63,438 nt of DNA from Prorocentrum cordatum (GCA_963575745.1 CAUYUJ010018887.1:80319-143756), one strand, 5' to 3'. Shown: positions 18,806 through 29,607, counted from the first letter of the stretch. Made by a program: numbers and translations. The notes: generated by a model from the sequence alone, not told the origin.

Positions 18806-18990
18806 CAGATGGGGTCCGAATCGATGGGGTCGGAGGATCGCGCTGCATCGCCAATGCATCGCCGATGCATCGACGATGCATCGGCCACGTCGGCGATGCA
18901 TCGGCGACGCCATCATGGAGAACATCGGGCTCCACATCGACCTGCATCGCCGATGCCTCGGCGATGTGGAACGATCCTCCGGCACCATCT
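18806..18990. mobile_element. GCATCGCCGATGC palindromic element, copy 1
   Basis: Many CATCGCCGATG/CATCGGCGATG self-complementary words inside arms AGATGGGGTC and CGGAGGATCG versus CGATCCTCCGGCACCATCT. A second copy is at 49427-49613 and a diverged third is at about 43195-43292. Confidence 0.7.
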
Positions 18991-19329
18991 ACTCGTTACT
19001 CGGGGCTCACAAGGGAGGCCCAGAAGTGCCCCATCCATGGCCATGCGCGCACGCGCCCAAAGCGCTGGAGAGCCCCTCTCCTCGCCTGCGCTGTCCTCCC
19101 GGCTTCTACGGAGCCCGTTTCGCTGCCTCTTTGGGCCCCATCCAGGGAGGGCCCCGTGTCTTCCGTGAAACCGCGGGAGCCCCGCGGGGACGTCGAGGCG
19201 CGAGCTGGCCCTGCGCGCGGCGGGCTCTGCCGTGGCAGGGCGACGGGCTGCAGCCGGGCCACGCTCCTCGAAAGCCCCTCTCGTCGCCGAGGCGGAGGAG
19301 GAGGAGGAGGAGGAGGCGGAGGAGCGTCT

Positions 19330-19331
19330 AT

Positions 19332-19424
<93 letters not shown>

Positions 19425-19570
19425 TACTACCACTACTACCACTACTTCCACTACTACCACAACGACTACTACAACTACTACTACTACAGCTACTACTACT
19501 ACTACTACTACTACTACCACTACTACACTACTCCATACTACTACTACTACTACTACTACTACGAACTCGG

Positions 19571-19601
<31 letters not shown>

Positions 19602-19602
19602 G

Positions 19603-19634
<32 letters not shown>

Positions 19635-19700
19635 GACTACTACTATACTACTACTACTACTACTACTAATACTACTACTACTACTGACTAACTACTACTA

Positions 19701-19755
<55 letters not shown>
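19330..19755 (+). repeat. (TAC)n / (CTA)n microsatellite
   Basis: Over 400 bp of TAC with sparse interruptions; poly-Tyr, poly-Thr and poly-Leu frames are artefacts. 18991-19329 and 19758-19930 show no feature. Confidence 0.97.
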
Positions 19756-19756
<1 letters not shown>

Positions 19757-19930
19757 CTAGTCCTAATCTTATTCCTTATTAGAATATACTCCTACTCCCC
19801 CCTCAGGCCGGCGATAGGGGCCGCATCCGGGTGGTCCCATCCTAACCTGTAAAAAACAATACAAAATCAACATTTTTCTTATTTTTTCCTCTCGACATGG
19901 ACGTCCTGTCGTCCACGGCGATAATCCATT

Positions 19931-20050
19931 GCAAAAAATACCACAAAGAGCACACGCGCGCGTTCATGTCAGAATCCTACCGAACACCGTGTGTTTGCAA
20001 GCATTTCAACATAAAAACATCAAAAACCCAATGCTTTTTCACAAAAATTG
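19931..20050 (+). repeat. 118-bp direct repeat, copy 1
   Basis: AT-richer block containing GTTCATGTCAGAATCCTACC, GAACACCGTGTGTTTGCAAG and CCCAATGCTTTTTCACAAAA. It is nearly identical to 20191-20310 (about three differences), 260 bp apart. Both are open in the same frame but have no domain that I recognise; I treat them as repeats. Confidence 0.85.
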
Positions 20051-20190
20051 TACAAATTTCCCGCCCGGGCTCTCTTGCTGAAATCATAGGAAAACCATAG
20101 GAATCTTAAGAATTCGGTCAAATCCAGCGATTTCACGTCATCGCGCGGTGCACTCGCGATGCTCTGTCATGCACCCAGGCCGCGAATCCT

Positions 20191-20310
20191 GTGCAAAAAA
20201 TACAACAAAGAGCACACTCGCGCGTTCATGTCAGAATCCTACCGAACACCGTGTGTTTGCAAGCATTTCAACATAAAAACATCAAAAACCCAATGCTTTT
20301 TCACAAAAAT
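20191..20310 (+). repeat. 118-bp direct repeat, copy 2
   Basis: Second copy of 19931-20050. Downstream 20311-20652 is unique sequence without recognised features. Confidence 0.85.
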
Positions 20311-20652
20311 GCTTTGGGGTGTCCTGTCAGACCGTCGGGCTTCCTCCGGCCACCTCTGGCTTCCTGCGGTGTACCGGGCCATTCTCGACTCGTCTGGCAA
20401 TGCGTGCGCGGCATTCAACACGCGCTCGCCAGTTCCCGTCGGCAACCGCCATCGCGGCCGCATCAGCTGTACCAAACCGGCTGGCCGGTGTGACTTCGGC
20501 CCCCAGTTGTGCCAGCTTTGCTTCTTATGTTGTGGGAGGGCGGGTGGGACTGGGCATGCCATGCTTGACTCGCTCGAGCTGGCTAGCTTGACTCCTACTC
20601 CTACTCCTACTCCTACTCCTCCTCCATTCCTTTTCCTCATAACAAACTGCTC

Positions 20653-21497
20653 CCTGTCGCACCCCGAGGCCAATTTTGAGGGCGGACCGGCCGTCTCGCC
20701 TGAGACTTCCTCACCACTAGTGACTCTGAGGCTTGGAAATCGGCAGCAACTTCACAGATGGAGGGCGGGTGGTTTTCAAAATGTGGTTCTCGCCTGAGCG
20801 CGGCACACATTCGTTCTAAAAATTGCAAGAGCTTCACGGAATGAGGGCGGGTGGCGTTCGAAATGTGGCTTTCGCCTTAGCGCGGCGCACAATCGTCTTA
20901 AAAATGTGCAAGAGTTGAACGGCGGGTGTTTTGTTTGAAAATGTGGCTCTCGCATTAGCGCGGCGCACATTCGTAACACTAGACCGAATTACACGGATTG
21001 ACGGAGGGTGGTCTTCAAAATGAAGCTCTCGCCGTAGTGCTGCGCACACTCGCTTAAAACATTTGGCAAGAGCTTCACGGATTGAGGGCGGGCCGTTTTC
21101 GAAATGCGGCTCTCGCCTTAGCGCGGCGCACGTTCGTTTATGAAAACTTGCGGGAGCTTCATGGATTGAGGGCGGGTGATTTTCGAAATGTAGCTCTCGC
21201 CTTAGTGCCTTAGTGCGGCGCACATTCGTTTTAAATTTGCAAGGGTTTCACGGATTGACGGCGGGTGGTTTTCAACATGTGGTTCTCGCCTTAACGCGGC
21301 GCACATTCCTCAAAAAATGCAAGAGTTCAACGGATTGAGGGGGGCTGCTTTTCAAAATGTGGCTCTCGCAGCAGCGCCGGGCACATTCGTTTGAAAAATG
21401 CAGATCTTCACGGATTCCCATCATCAACGTACCAGAAGCTGTGCTTTGAAAGGATTCAGGAGCACGCGGGCGCAACAGTTACGTTGATTCGCTGTGA
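20653..21497 (+). repeat. Compound repeat with 80-bp subunits, copy C
   Basis: Begins CTGTCGCACCCCGAGGCCA, continues CCTGAGACTTCCTCACCA, then about eight tandem units of about 80 bp (GAGGGCGGGTGGTTTTCAAA, ATGTGGCTCTCGCCTTAGCG, CGGCGCACATTCGTTTTAAA). It ends with GGATTCCCATCATCAACGTA and is cut by a (CAT)n array. Related copies lie at 22633-23601 (inverted) and 30768-31524. Confidence 0.85.
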
Positions 21498-21842
<345 letters not shown>

Positions 21843-22018
21843 ACGGGGAAAAAACTCCAGTGCCCCTTCCCTTCAGGCCATGTCCCTTCGCGGCGATCGA
21901 ACCTCGGTCCTAGAATGCCGGTTTTCGATCCGCTGCACCCCGCCGCGCGGTGCTGACCCACCGCCCTTGCAGTAGGAGGCTGAGGACGACGAAGACGACG
22001 GCACCCCGCGGAGCCGAC

Positions 22019-22019
22019 A

Positions 22020-22063
<44 letters not shown>

Positions 22064-22145
22064 AACGTCAGCCTCCTCCTCCTCCTTCTCCTCCTCCTCC
22101 TCGTTTTCAACCTCCTCCTCCTCCTCCTCCTCCTCCTCCTCCTCG
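22019..22145 (+). repeat. (GAC)n then (TCC)n microsatellite
   Basis: About 15 ACG/GAC units to 22062 followed by CTCCTC units. 21843-22018 is unremarkable. Confidence 0.93.
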
Positions 22146-22189
22146 TCTAATCCTCCCCATCCCTTCTCGAGACTCAGGGCAGAGAGAGA

Positions 22190-22632
22190 GGGAGAGGGAG
22201 GAGGAGGAGGAGGAAGAAGAAGACGAAGAAGAAGAAGACGAATAAGAAGAACAATCATATAAAAATAATGCAAATAATATGACACATATAATAACAAATA
22301 GAGTCAGAAGAAGTATGAGTAGAAGAAGAACGAACGAACGAACGAACGAAACTGCTGTCGCCGGGAGCGAGCCTACAAGGGCGGCAGGCGTGCCAAACGC
22401 GCTGGAATCCGGTGTAAAACGTCGAGAAAAAGGAAGAAGAAGAAGAAGAAGAAGAAGAAGCAGAAGAAGAAGAAGGAGAAGATGATGAGCATGCGATTGT
22501 GGCTGAAATTTGCACCTGGCCTCACGAAAAGGAGGAAGAGCAGGAGGAGGAGGAGGAGGAGAAGGAGGAGGAGGCAGGAGGCAGGAGGAGGAGAAGGAGG
22601 AAGGGGAAGGGGGAGAAAGGGGAGGAGGAGGA
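22190..22632 (+). repeat. Purine-rich GGA/GAA tracts
   Basis: Broken GGAGGA and AGAAGA runs, with a GAACGAAC run at 22329-22351 and AT-rich 22255-22310 between them. Confidence 0.85.
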
Positions 22633-23601
22633 GGACCAGCGCAAACCAAAAAGTCATCAACGAAAACCCTCCCTCCGAGCTCCCTGTTCATGGGCCCCTA
22701 CAACGGTTCATTTCCACTGAGGGAACTGCGTCGTTGGAAGACAACCGTTTGAAGACTTTGCAGCATGCCAAAACATTGCTTTCGGGATTTCAACGCCGCG
22801 GAACAACCTGACTGTTGCGTGTTGACGATCCTGAATGGTGCGAGAACGCCAATCCTGGGATTCCAACACTGCTGTTGCACCCTCATAACCCTGAATCTTT
22901 CCGAAACACCATTTCTGGAACGTTGATCATGGGATCCCGTGAAATTCTTGCGCAAGTTTTCATAAACGAATGTGCGCCGCGCTAAGGCGAGAGCCACATT
23001 TTGAAAACGACCCGCCCTCAATCCGTGAAGCTTTTGATCTAAAAATGAATGTGCGCAACACTACGGCGAGAGCCTCATTTTGAAAACCACCCGCCCTCAA
23101 TCCGCGAAGCTCTCTCTTGCAAATGGTTAAAAACGAATGCGCGCAGCGCTAAGGCGGCAGCCTGATGTTGAAAACCGCCAGCCCTTAACCCGTAAAACTC
23201 TTGCAAATGTTGAGAACAAATGTGCGCGGCGCTGGAGCGAAAACCACATTTTGATAACGATGCGCCCTCAACCCAACTCCTGCAATTTGTTAAAACGAAT
23301 ACGCGCGGCGCTAAAAAACGCCCTCAGTCTGTGAAACTTTTGCAAGCTGTCAAAACGAACGTGCGCGGCGCTAAAGCGAGAACCTCATTTTGAAAACGAC
23401 CCGCCCTCAATCCGTGAAACTCTAGCAAGTGTTGAAAACAAATGTGCGCGGCGCTAGGCGAGAGCCACATTTTGAAAACGGCCCGCTCTCCATCTGTGAA
23501 GCTGCTGCCACTGTTTAAGCTTCAGGGTCATACATGGTGAGGAAGTCTCAAAGGAAACGCCAGGCCCGCCCTAAAAACTGGCCTCGGGTGCGACTGGGAG
23601 G
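22633..23601 (-). repeat. Compound repeat with 80-bp subunits, copy B (inverted)
   Basis: Reverse-complement orientation relative to copies at 20653 and 30768, with both ends present: the TTGGTTTGCGCTGGT end at 22633 and the CTGTCGCACCCCGAGGCC-like end near 23600. About seven 80-bp subunits lie between 22960 and 23510. Flanked by GGA/TCC tracts on both sides. Confidence 0.85.
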
Positions 23602-23989
23602 AGGTATGCACGAGGAAGCGGAATGGAGGAAGAGGACCACAGCAGACCCAGTGTGCGCAAACTATGCTGCAGCACTTTTTGCGCCAGCGGCTAGGCAGAG
23701 GTCACTGCTCCGGCGATCGGGCACCAGTGGGCGCGCTGGATGCAAATTGGGCCGCTGTGCACTGGGGGAGCGGAGGAGACCCCGGCGCAGGCGATGCTGC
23801 AGCACACAAGCCCCGGTAAGCTCCCGCGCAGGCCATCGTCGCTCACTGCGCCCCCCCCCATGGGAGAGGCCGCGCCCCGCCAGCAGGACGGTTCGGGCGG
23901 GAGCTCCGCCTTGGAAAAGAACGACCCTCCATCCCTGCGTCGACGAAATCTGTACATGTCCACTGCTCCCTCCTGCTCTTCCGTCCTCC

Positions 23990-24112
23990 CCCTCCTCCTC
24001 CGCCTCCTCCTCCTGTCTCCGCCCCGCCTCCTCATCCTCCTCCTCCTCCTCCTCCTCCTCCTCCTACTCCTCCTCCTCCTCCTCCTCCTCCTCCTCCTCC
24101 TCCTCCTTCTTA
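23990..24112 (+). repeat. (TCC)n microsatellite
   Basis: TCC array with few interruptions. 23602-23989 is GC-rich unique sequence without recognised features. Confidence 0.95.
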
Positions 24113-24114
24113 GG

Positions 24115-24280
24115 GCGACGACGTCTATGCACATCCGCTGCTCCCTGGCCAGGCCCATCCTGAGCCCAGCACCGGCGCATACGCCGCGCACTCCCGGTTT
24201 GGCCAGGGGGGCGTATACGCAGCGCCTGGGCCCCGAAGGGCCCGGCCAGGGGGGCAGTGGACCTGTGCAGAGTTCGTCGC
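24115..24280. mobile_element. TGGCCAGGCCCATC foldback element, copy 1
   Basis: GACGACGTCTATGCACATCC and CCTGGCCAGGCCCATCCTGA on the left mirror GGGCCCGGCCAGGGGGGCAG and CTGTGCAGAGTTCGTCGCC on the right. Family members at 33631-33806 and 34290-34432. Confidence 0.65.
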
Positions 24281-24310
24281 CCTCCGTCCTTCGAGGCAGG
24301 AACACGAGGG

Positions 24311-24533
24311 TTATGTTATATGTTGTTCCCATCCTACTTAAGGACTACATCCCAGAAATAATTTCGAGCACCCCGAAAAGTGTCAAAAAAAAGTGTCGGA
24401 ACAGTGTCGAGACAGTGTCGGACGAGTGTCTCCCCGGGCCCGACACGTGAAAACCCTTGAATTTCTGTACTTTTTGGGGCGCTCGAAAATCTTCCTGATG
24501 CTCAAGGCTAAAGTAGGTTGGATGGAGCATCAT
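24311..24533. mobile_element. Inverted-repeat element with AACACGAGGG duplication
   Basis: Arms of about 55 bp: left CATCCTACTTAAGGACTACA and TTTCGAGCACCCCGAAAAGT; right TTTTTGGGGCGCTCGAAAAT and GCTAAAGTAGGTTGGATGG. AACACGAGGG flanks both ends exactly (24301-24310 and 24534-24543). The interior has AGTGTCGGAACAGTGTCGAG repeats. Confidence 0.85.
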
Positions 24534-24565
24534 AACACGAGGGCAAGATCAGTGTTCAACGACAG

Positions 24566-24749
24566 GGCGAGGCGGGGATTGATCCACACCCACCGCCTGG
24601 GAACCGACGTCCTGGGGACCCAGCAGGCGGTGGATATGGACGTATTTCGGCCCCGCGGGGACCCAAAGATATGAATTTACACCGCCTGTCGAGGTCTCCG
24701 GAGATCGATCCTCCAGGCGCGTCGGTGATGCATCAATCCCCGCCTCGGA
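24566..24749. mobile_element. Foldback element with GACAG target duplication
   Basis: Left GGCGAGGCGGGGATTGATCC, right GCATCAATCCCCGCCTCGGA. GACAG flanks both ends (24561-24565 and 24750-24754). Inner CACCGCCTG and CAGGCGGTG words extend the fold. It lies only 18 bp after the preceding element's duplication. Confidence 0.88.
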
Positions 24750-24890
24750 GACAGCAGCGGTTTGAGGAGGTACTGCACTCCATCCGTGCCACCGCTGCCC
24801 CACTGCACGTTCTTCTGGCCGTGGCACCCGAGGGAGCTCCAGCGAGAGCCCCCACGCCGAGAAGGAGCCGCCCTCCACGCATGCACCCAA

Positions 24891-25058
24891 TGCTAGGTCG
24901 GGCGTGCCCCCCTACAGGCGGATTTGGACGAAAACACACACACACACACAAACAAAAAAAAAGAGTGGCGACACAAACCCGAACACTCGTCCCTGGACTG
25001 TTTTTGTGACTGGCCGGGAGTAATTCCTCCTGTGGAGAGAGGGGCAGGCCCGACTTGA
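24891..25058. mobile_element. AAGTCGGGC family element, copy 4
   Basis: Left TAGGTCGGGCGTGCCCCCCT, right GAGGGGCAGGCCCGACTTGA. The interior has (AC)n and poly-A. Part of the right half (24970-25072) is duplicated in tandem at 25078-25362, where a palindromic element is inserted. Confidence 0.8.
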
Positions 25059-25077
25059 GCCCCATGGCGATGGTGAA

Positions 25078-25362
25078 ACACACCCGAACAATCGTCCCAG
25101 GACTGTTTTTTGTGACTGGCCGGGAGAAATTTTTAACGGGCGAAAAGCGGTATACAATAAACTGTTTCGCTGTCGGGGGCGCCTGTCCCAAAACGGCTGG
25201 AAAGTTTATACCCCTACGGTGGCACCGTAGGGGTATAAACTTTCCACCCGCCCAGGGACAGGTGTCCCCGACGGCGAAAAAGGTTATCTTATACCGTGTT
25301 TCGCCCGTTAAAATTCCTCCTGTGGAGAGGAGGGGCAGGCCCGACTTGAGCCCCACGGCGCG
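25078..25362 (+). repeat. Tandem copy of the right half of the preceding element, interrupted
   Basis: Both units read CACCCGAACA(N)TCGTCCC, GGACTGTTTTT, GTGACTGGCCGGGAG, AATTCCTCCTGTGGAGAG, GGGGCAGGCCCGACTTGAGC. The second unit is split by the 25134-25310 palindrome. Confidence 0.88.
25134..25310. mobile_element. 177-bp palindromic MITE with empty-site paralogue
   Basis: The arms are 88 bp around a centre at 25222: TAACGGGCGAAA at the left, TTTCGCCCGTTA at the right, and CTACGGTG G CACCGTAG at the centre. Mismatches between arms are few. The flanks read GGCCGGGAG-AAATT and AAATT-CCTCCTG, while the neighbouring tandem unit reads GGCCGGGAG-TAATT-CCTCCTG (25008-25032). That is an unoccupied site with a 5-bp duplication in the occupied one. 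Confidence 0.92.
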
Positions 25363-25475
25363 CTGGAGCGGCTCGAGGCATCCGTGCTGAGAGGGCCTCG
25401 GGCGAGGGGGGCCCACGCCGAGGAGGCGCCGCCCTGCGTCCGTGCAGCGGCTGGACCGTCTTGAGGGGGCCCAGG

Positions 25476-25672
25476 GAGGAGGAGGAGGAGGAGGAGGAGG
25501 AGGAGGAGGAGGAGGAGGAGGAGGAGGAGGAGGAGGAGGAGAGAGAGAGAGGAGGAGAGGAGAGGAGAGAGGGAGGAGGAGAGGAGGAGAGGAGGAGAGG
25601 GAGAGGAGAGGAGAGAGGAGAGGAGAGGAGAGGAGAGGAGAGGAGAGGAGAGGAGAGGAGAGGAGAGGAGAG
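25476..25672 (+). repeat. (GGA)n then (GGAGA)n microsatellite
   Basis: GGA to 25538, then GGAGA units to 25672. Flanked by a direct repeat GGCTGGACCGTCTTGA plus GGGGCCCAGGGA at 25448-25478 and 25727-25755. Confidence 0.93.
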
Positions 25673-25877
25673 GAACGCGGGGCGCTGTCTCTTGAGAACG
25701 AGGACCCAACACCACAGGATGGTCGGCTGGACCGTCTTGAAGGGGCCCAGGGACACGCAAAGAAACACTTTTTAGTCAGCGGCCGCGGGCGAGCGCGCCG
25801 AACGGCGAATCAGGTCAAAGCGGGCCACGCAGAGACTGGTTACGGCAAGTTCGTGTCGTGACGACCCCGGCGTTGGC

Positions 25878-25996
25878 TTCTGACACCGCGGGGATGTTCA
25901 ACCTTGAACGATCGGCCGTTTCCGGAACGTCGGATCGTTCAACATCGACCGATTCTGGGTCGCCGGCGGCGTTCAACATTGAACGCCAGCGGCGGG
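25878..25996 (+). repeat. GTTCAAC(N)TTGAACG short palindromic repeats
   Basis: GTTCAACCTTGAACGATC, GATCGTTCAACATCGACC and GTTCAACATTGAACG spaced 40-50 bp. Function unknown; the words are self-complementary. Confidence 0.5.
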
Positions 25997-26124
25997 GTCG
26001 CCGCCGGTCGACACGACAGGAACCTACCGTAAGCAAAGGCAGCGCGAACAGGCTACGACTAACGCAGCAAGCCGAGGCCTCACGCGGCGGCCCAGCGGCG
26101 GGCGGGTGGCAGGGGAGACTGAAA

Positions 26125-26300
26125 CTGAGTCGAACACGCAAATAAACACACACACACAACAAAACATAACAAAAAAAAACACTCCAGGATTCCCCAGATT
26201 TCCGCACATCTTCTGGGGTGCTCGTCTTCCCCACCACTGCCCATCTGCTCCCACGCTTTCCGGGGAGTCGCCGCTGAAGTGTGTCAATGTGCCTTTTGTC
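26125..26300 (+). repeat. CACGCAAATAAAC / GGGAGTCG family, copy 1
   Basis: Most diverged of three copies (others 30318-30478 and 47939-48102). Shared words in order: ACACGCAAAT, CCCAG/CCAGGATTCCCC, TTTCCGCACAT, TTCTGGG, TCTTCCCC, GGGGAGTCG, TGTGTC, CCCCTCCTG. Confidence 0.65.
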
Positions 26301-26920
26301 CCCTCCTGGTGTCTGAGGCCTGTGCGTGCGGCGCGAAGGCGAGATGCCCACTTGAAAAGAAGTCGCTCTCCGTCCGTGCAACCGATGGACTTTTTCTCCT
26401 GCCGCTGAGCGCGCCTGGCTGGAGGAAGAGCTCCCGCAGCGCAGCTGGCCTCCTGCTGAGGGCCCGCGCACAAGAGCAGCGGCGAATTGAGGACGGGGGG
26501 GAGGAGAAGCGCCTTGGAGGCGGCTGGGGGGGGTCTGAACTGCATGGGCCTCGAGGAAGTCTGGCAAGAACCATCAGGCCAAGTCCGCTCCACATCGGTC
26601 CCCGGACCGGCCCCTCCTCGGGCCCACCTGGCACAGCTTTTCACCCCAGGTCCGTGCTTTGACGGCCTCCGGGCCCGAAGGCACGGCTTCCCCAGGCCGA
26701 GCCAGGCAAGGAAGCACGCTCGAACCCGGAACCTCGAACCCCGCCCCCCTTTCGTGCTCACCGGGCCCGGTGCTGGGCCGCCTCAGCCCCCCAGCCAGCT
26801 CCAAGAGAAGCCCCCTCCCTGCCAGGCGGCGCACCTGCCCGCATCGGGGTTCCTCATCCGCCTCTTCTCGGCGAACTTGCCGGCCCTGGCACGGCCGCGC
26901 GAAGCCGCCTGCGCCGCCCG
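26301..26920. other. No feature recognised
   Basis: GC-rich unique-looking stretch, probably intergenic. Long open frames exist on both strands but show no domain or motif. Confidence 0.4.
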
Positions 26921-26924
26921 TACC

Positions 26925-27125
26925 TTCGAGGGCCTTCGGCGGCCTTCGGCGGCGCCCTCGGAGGCCCTCGGAGACCTTCGGAAGCCCTGGGAACCCTCCG
27001 AAGGCCCTCGGAGGAGGCATTCGGCGCCTGTCGGAGGCCCTCGGAGGCCATCGGTCGGCTGCACTTGGAGGCCCCTGGAGGCCCCTGGAGGCCTCTGGAG
27101 GCCTCCGGAGGCCACGAGACTTCTT
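26925..27125 (+). repeat. CCTCGGAGGCC degenerate repeat
   Basis: CTTCGGAGGCCCTCGGAGGC-type words, 10-12 bp period, one orientation. Confidence 0.7.
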
Positions 27126-27481
27126 CGGAAGCATTCACCCCGCGACCGCGACCGCGACCGCTGCCCGCGCAAGCGTCGCCATGCCCTCCGTCGCCGATGC
27201 CGGCACCGACGCCTGCTGGTGCCACCACCACCAACCCTGCAACATCGCCGCGGTAGCCGTCGCCTGACGCCCCACAGCCACCGCCGCCACCGCTGCAACA
27301 ATCATCGCAACGGCAGCAACGATGTTCACGGAAAAAACAACCTAGTAGTGACGATATACCACAACTGAAAAGCAGATAGCAATGGTACAAATGATTCAAC
27401 AACACGTGTGGGCCGCAGCCAAAAATAATCGCGTCTCAGCGAGGCGGGAAACCCATCACATTGAGACGCCGTGCCGTTACA

Positions 27482-28133
27482 GAGACGGTGCTGACAATAG
27501 CAAAGATCTGGTCGGACAAGAATGGGAAGCGCCGATCTTGTCTGTTGGTCTCGTAAGGGGAACCGAACAAAATGATGATGACGAGGACAAGGCGGCGGAT
27601 GACGAGGATGACAGCATGGATGATGGGGAGGGCAGCGAGGGAGCAGGAGGACAACAAGTAGGAAGACAAGCGCGAGGACGAGGAAGAAGAGCTAGAGGAG
27701 GACGAGCACGAGGAGAAACGAAGCGGAGGAGGAGTACGAGGACAACGACGACGACGACGACGGAGGACGGAACGAGCTCAAGGAAAAGGACGTCGAAGAA
27801 GGGGTAACCCCTGGAATCTTTTGAGGTTACCCTGGGGGCTGTTTGCTGTTGGGGCCGTCTGGGGCTGTCTCGGGGCATCCTGGGGGCCTCTTGGGGGCCT
27901 GTCGGGGCCTTCTTGGGGGCTACTGGAGTCTTCTTGGGCTATCTGGGCGTGTCTTAGGGTTCTGTGGGAGCTCTCTCAGGCCATCTTGGCGCCATCTTGG
28001 GCAGTCTTGGGCCGTCTGGGGGCCTCCTGGGGCTCTCTTGAAAGCCTCTTGGGGCCCTCTTTGGGTCCTCTGGGTGACCCTTCGGGGCTCTTTTGAGTAA
28101 CGGTGGGCTCCTTCAAGATCGATAACGGCTACT
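27482..28133 (+). repeat. 652-bp tandem duplication, unit 1
   Basis: Begins GAGACGG(T/C)GCTGACAAT, runs through a GACGAGGA-rich block and AAAAGGACGTCGAAGAA, then a GGGGCCTCTTGGGGGCC degenerate part. Unit 2 starts at 28134 with the same order of segments at about 75-80 percent identity. A 141-codon acidic-then-basic frame (27382-27807) spans unit 1 but is not preserved in unit 2, so I do not call a gene. Confidence 0.8.
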
Positions 28134-28680
28134 GAGACGGCGCTGACAATATCAAAGATCTGATCGGACAAGAACGGGAAGCGCCGATGTCGTCCATTGG
28201 TCTCACAGGGTGACAGGAAGAAGAGGATACGACAAGGCGGCGGATGTCGAGGATGGCGGCATGGATGATAGGGAGGGCAGCGACTGGGGGCAGAAGGACA
28301 ACGAGTGAGAAGACAAGCGCGAGGAAGCAAAAAAATTGAGGAGGACGAGTACGAGGAGGAACGAAGCTGAGGAGGAGAAGAAGAAGGACGACGACGAAGA
28401 AGAAGGACGGTAAGGAGCCCGACGAAAAGGACGTCGAAGAATAGATGGATCCTCGTGATCATTTGAGGCTACCCTGTGGGCTGTTGAGGCCGTCTGGGAC
28501 CATGTTGGGGCATCCAGGGCCTCTTGGGGGCCTGTAGGGGTCTTCTTGGGGGCTACAGGGGTCTTCTTGGGCTGTCTGGGCATGCCTTAGGGTTCTGTGG
28601 GAGCTCTCTCAGGCCATCTTGGCGCCATCTTGGGCAGTCTTGGGCCGTCTGGGGCCCTCTTGGGCAGTCCAACGTACACT
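28134..28680 (+). repeat. 652-bp tandem duplication, unit 2 (shorter)
   Basis: Second unit, ending where the GGGCCGTCTGGGG part stops. The shared AGCTCTCTCAGGCCATCTTG then GCGCCATCTTGGGCAG at 27970-28010 and 28601-28650 is nearly exact. Confidence 0.8.
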
Positions 28681-28859
28681 TGGTTCACCGATACGGTCCA
28701 CGCCAAAGGCACTTCCCGTCAGGGGCGGCTCGAATGTCTGGGGGGGCTCTCGTGGACCATCTTAGCGCCCTCTTCGGCCGGTTTGGGGCTCTCCTTGGCC
28801 ATACGTAATGCATTGGTGTTTCACGCTGCGCGTTTGCCCCCAGAGGGCCCGAGATAGAC

Positions 28860-29130
28860 CCTAAAATGACACCGTATCCCACAAGATGCCTCCAACATCA
28901 CCCAAGATGGCCCGGCGAGACCACAAGACGGCCCAAACGTGCCCCGAGCAGGCCGCAAGGCGGCTGCCTGAGGACTACACACAGCCCACGGCCCCGAAAT
29001 TGCCCTCGAGGGCCCAAAAGAAAGCCCCCCAGGGCCCCGAGATGCCAGCCAGGAGGCCCCAGGAGGGCACCAGGACCGAGGCCCCAGGGCAGGCCGAAGA
29101 CCTCTCACCCTGGGGGGCGGCCGCGGAGGG
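28860..29130 (+). repeat. Degenerate CCCAAGATGGCCC repeat
   Basis: Same word family as 16671-17155. 29131-29271 lies just beyond the sialidase stop and is the putative 3' flank. Confidence 0.65.
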
Positions 29131-29271
29131 CGCAGTCCTTCGGTCTGTGCTTGGAGCGAACGCGGCACACTCATTTTTTGTGTGTTAGCCTGGGCTGCGC
29201 AGACTCCACTTTTTTTTGCCGATGCGCCGTTTGAGCGCCAGGCTGTGGCTGACTGCTGACCCGTCTGGAGA

Positions 29272-29607
29272 TCAGATCAGTACGACAGGCTGCTCAGCCT
29301 CTACCGGCACTCGCACGAAACTCAGCACCGTGTCGGTGTGGTTGCCCTTCATCTTTGACTCGAACAGGAGGCCTATTTCCGTGGGCCTGCCCAGAGGAAC
29401 CAGCTGAGAATAGCCCGAAGGACCATCCCACACGAGAACACCAGGGCTCCAGGTAAGCCCCTGATCCACGCTGCGCTTCACGGTCATGTTCGCGCGGTGG
29501 TGCCTCGTGTTCGCGTTGGAGAAGTACAGCACACCGTCGTCATTGACTATGGAGCCTTGGCAGCCAGGGTCAACCAGCTCAGGGGGCCAGAATCCGCCCC
29601 CGTGCCT
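29272..29607 (-). CDS. Sialidase exon E (C-terminal, with stop)
   Basis: After CCAG (29610-29608) the reading contains GGFWPPELVDPGCQGS, then LYFSNANTRHHRANMTV, the Asp box SVDQGLTW, GPSGYSQLVPLG and EIGLLFES, ending in TGA at 29272-29274. These are the hallmark last-blade motifs of sialidases, including the CQGS segment. The acceptor phase is 0. Confidence 0.88.
   Translation of the reverse strand, partial: RHGGGFWPPELVDPGCQGSIVNDDGVLYFSNANTRHHRANMTVKRSVDQGLTWSPGVLVWDGPSGYSQLVPLGRPTEIGLLFESKMKGNHTDTVLSFVRVPVEAEQPVVLI

Noticed and set aside
24677-24886. Minus-strand piece CHGQKNVQWGSGGTDGVQYLL as an exon
   Set aside because: No recognisable family or clear splice signals, and it overlaps the edge of an inverted-repeat element.
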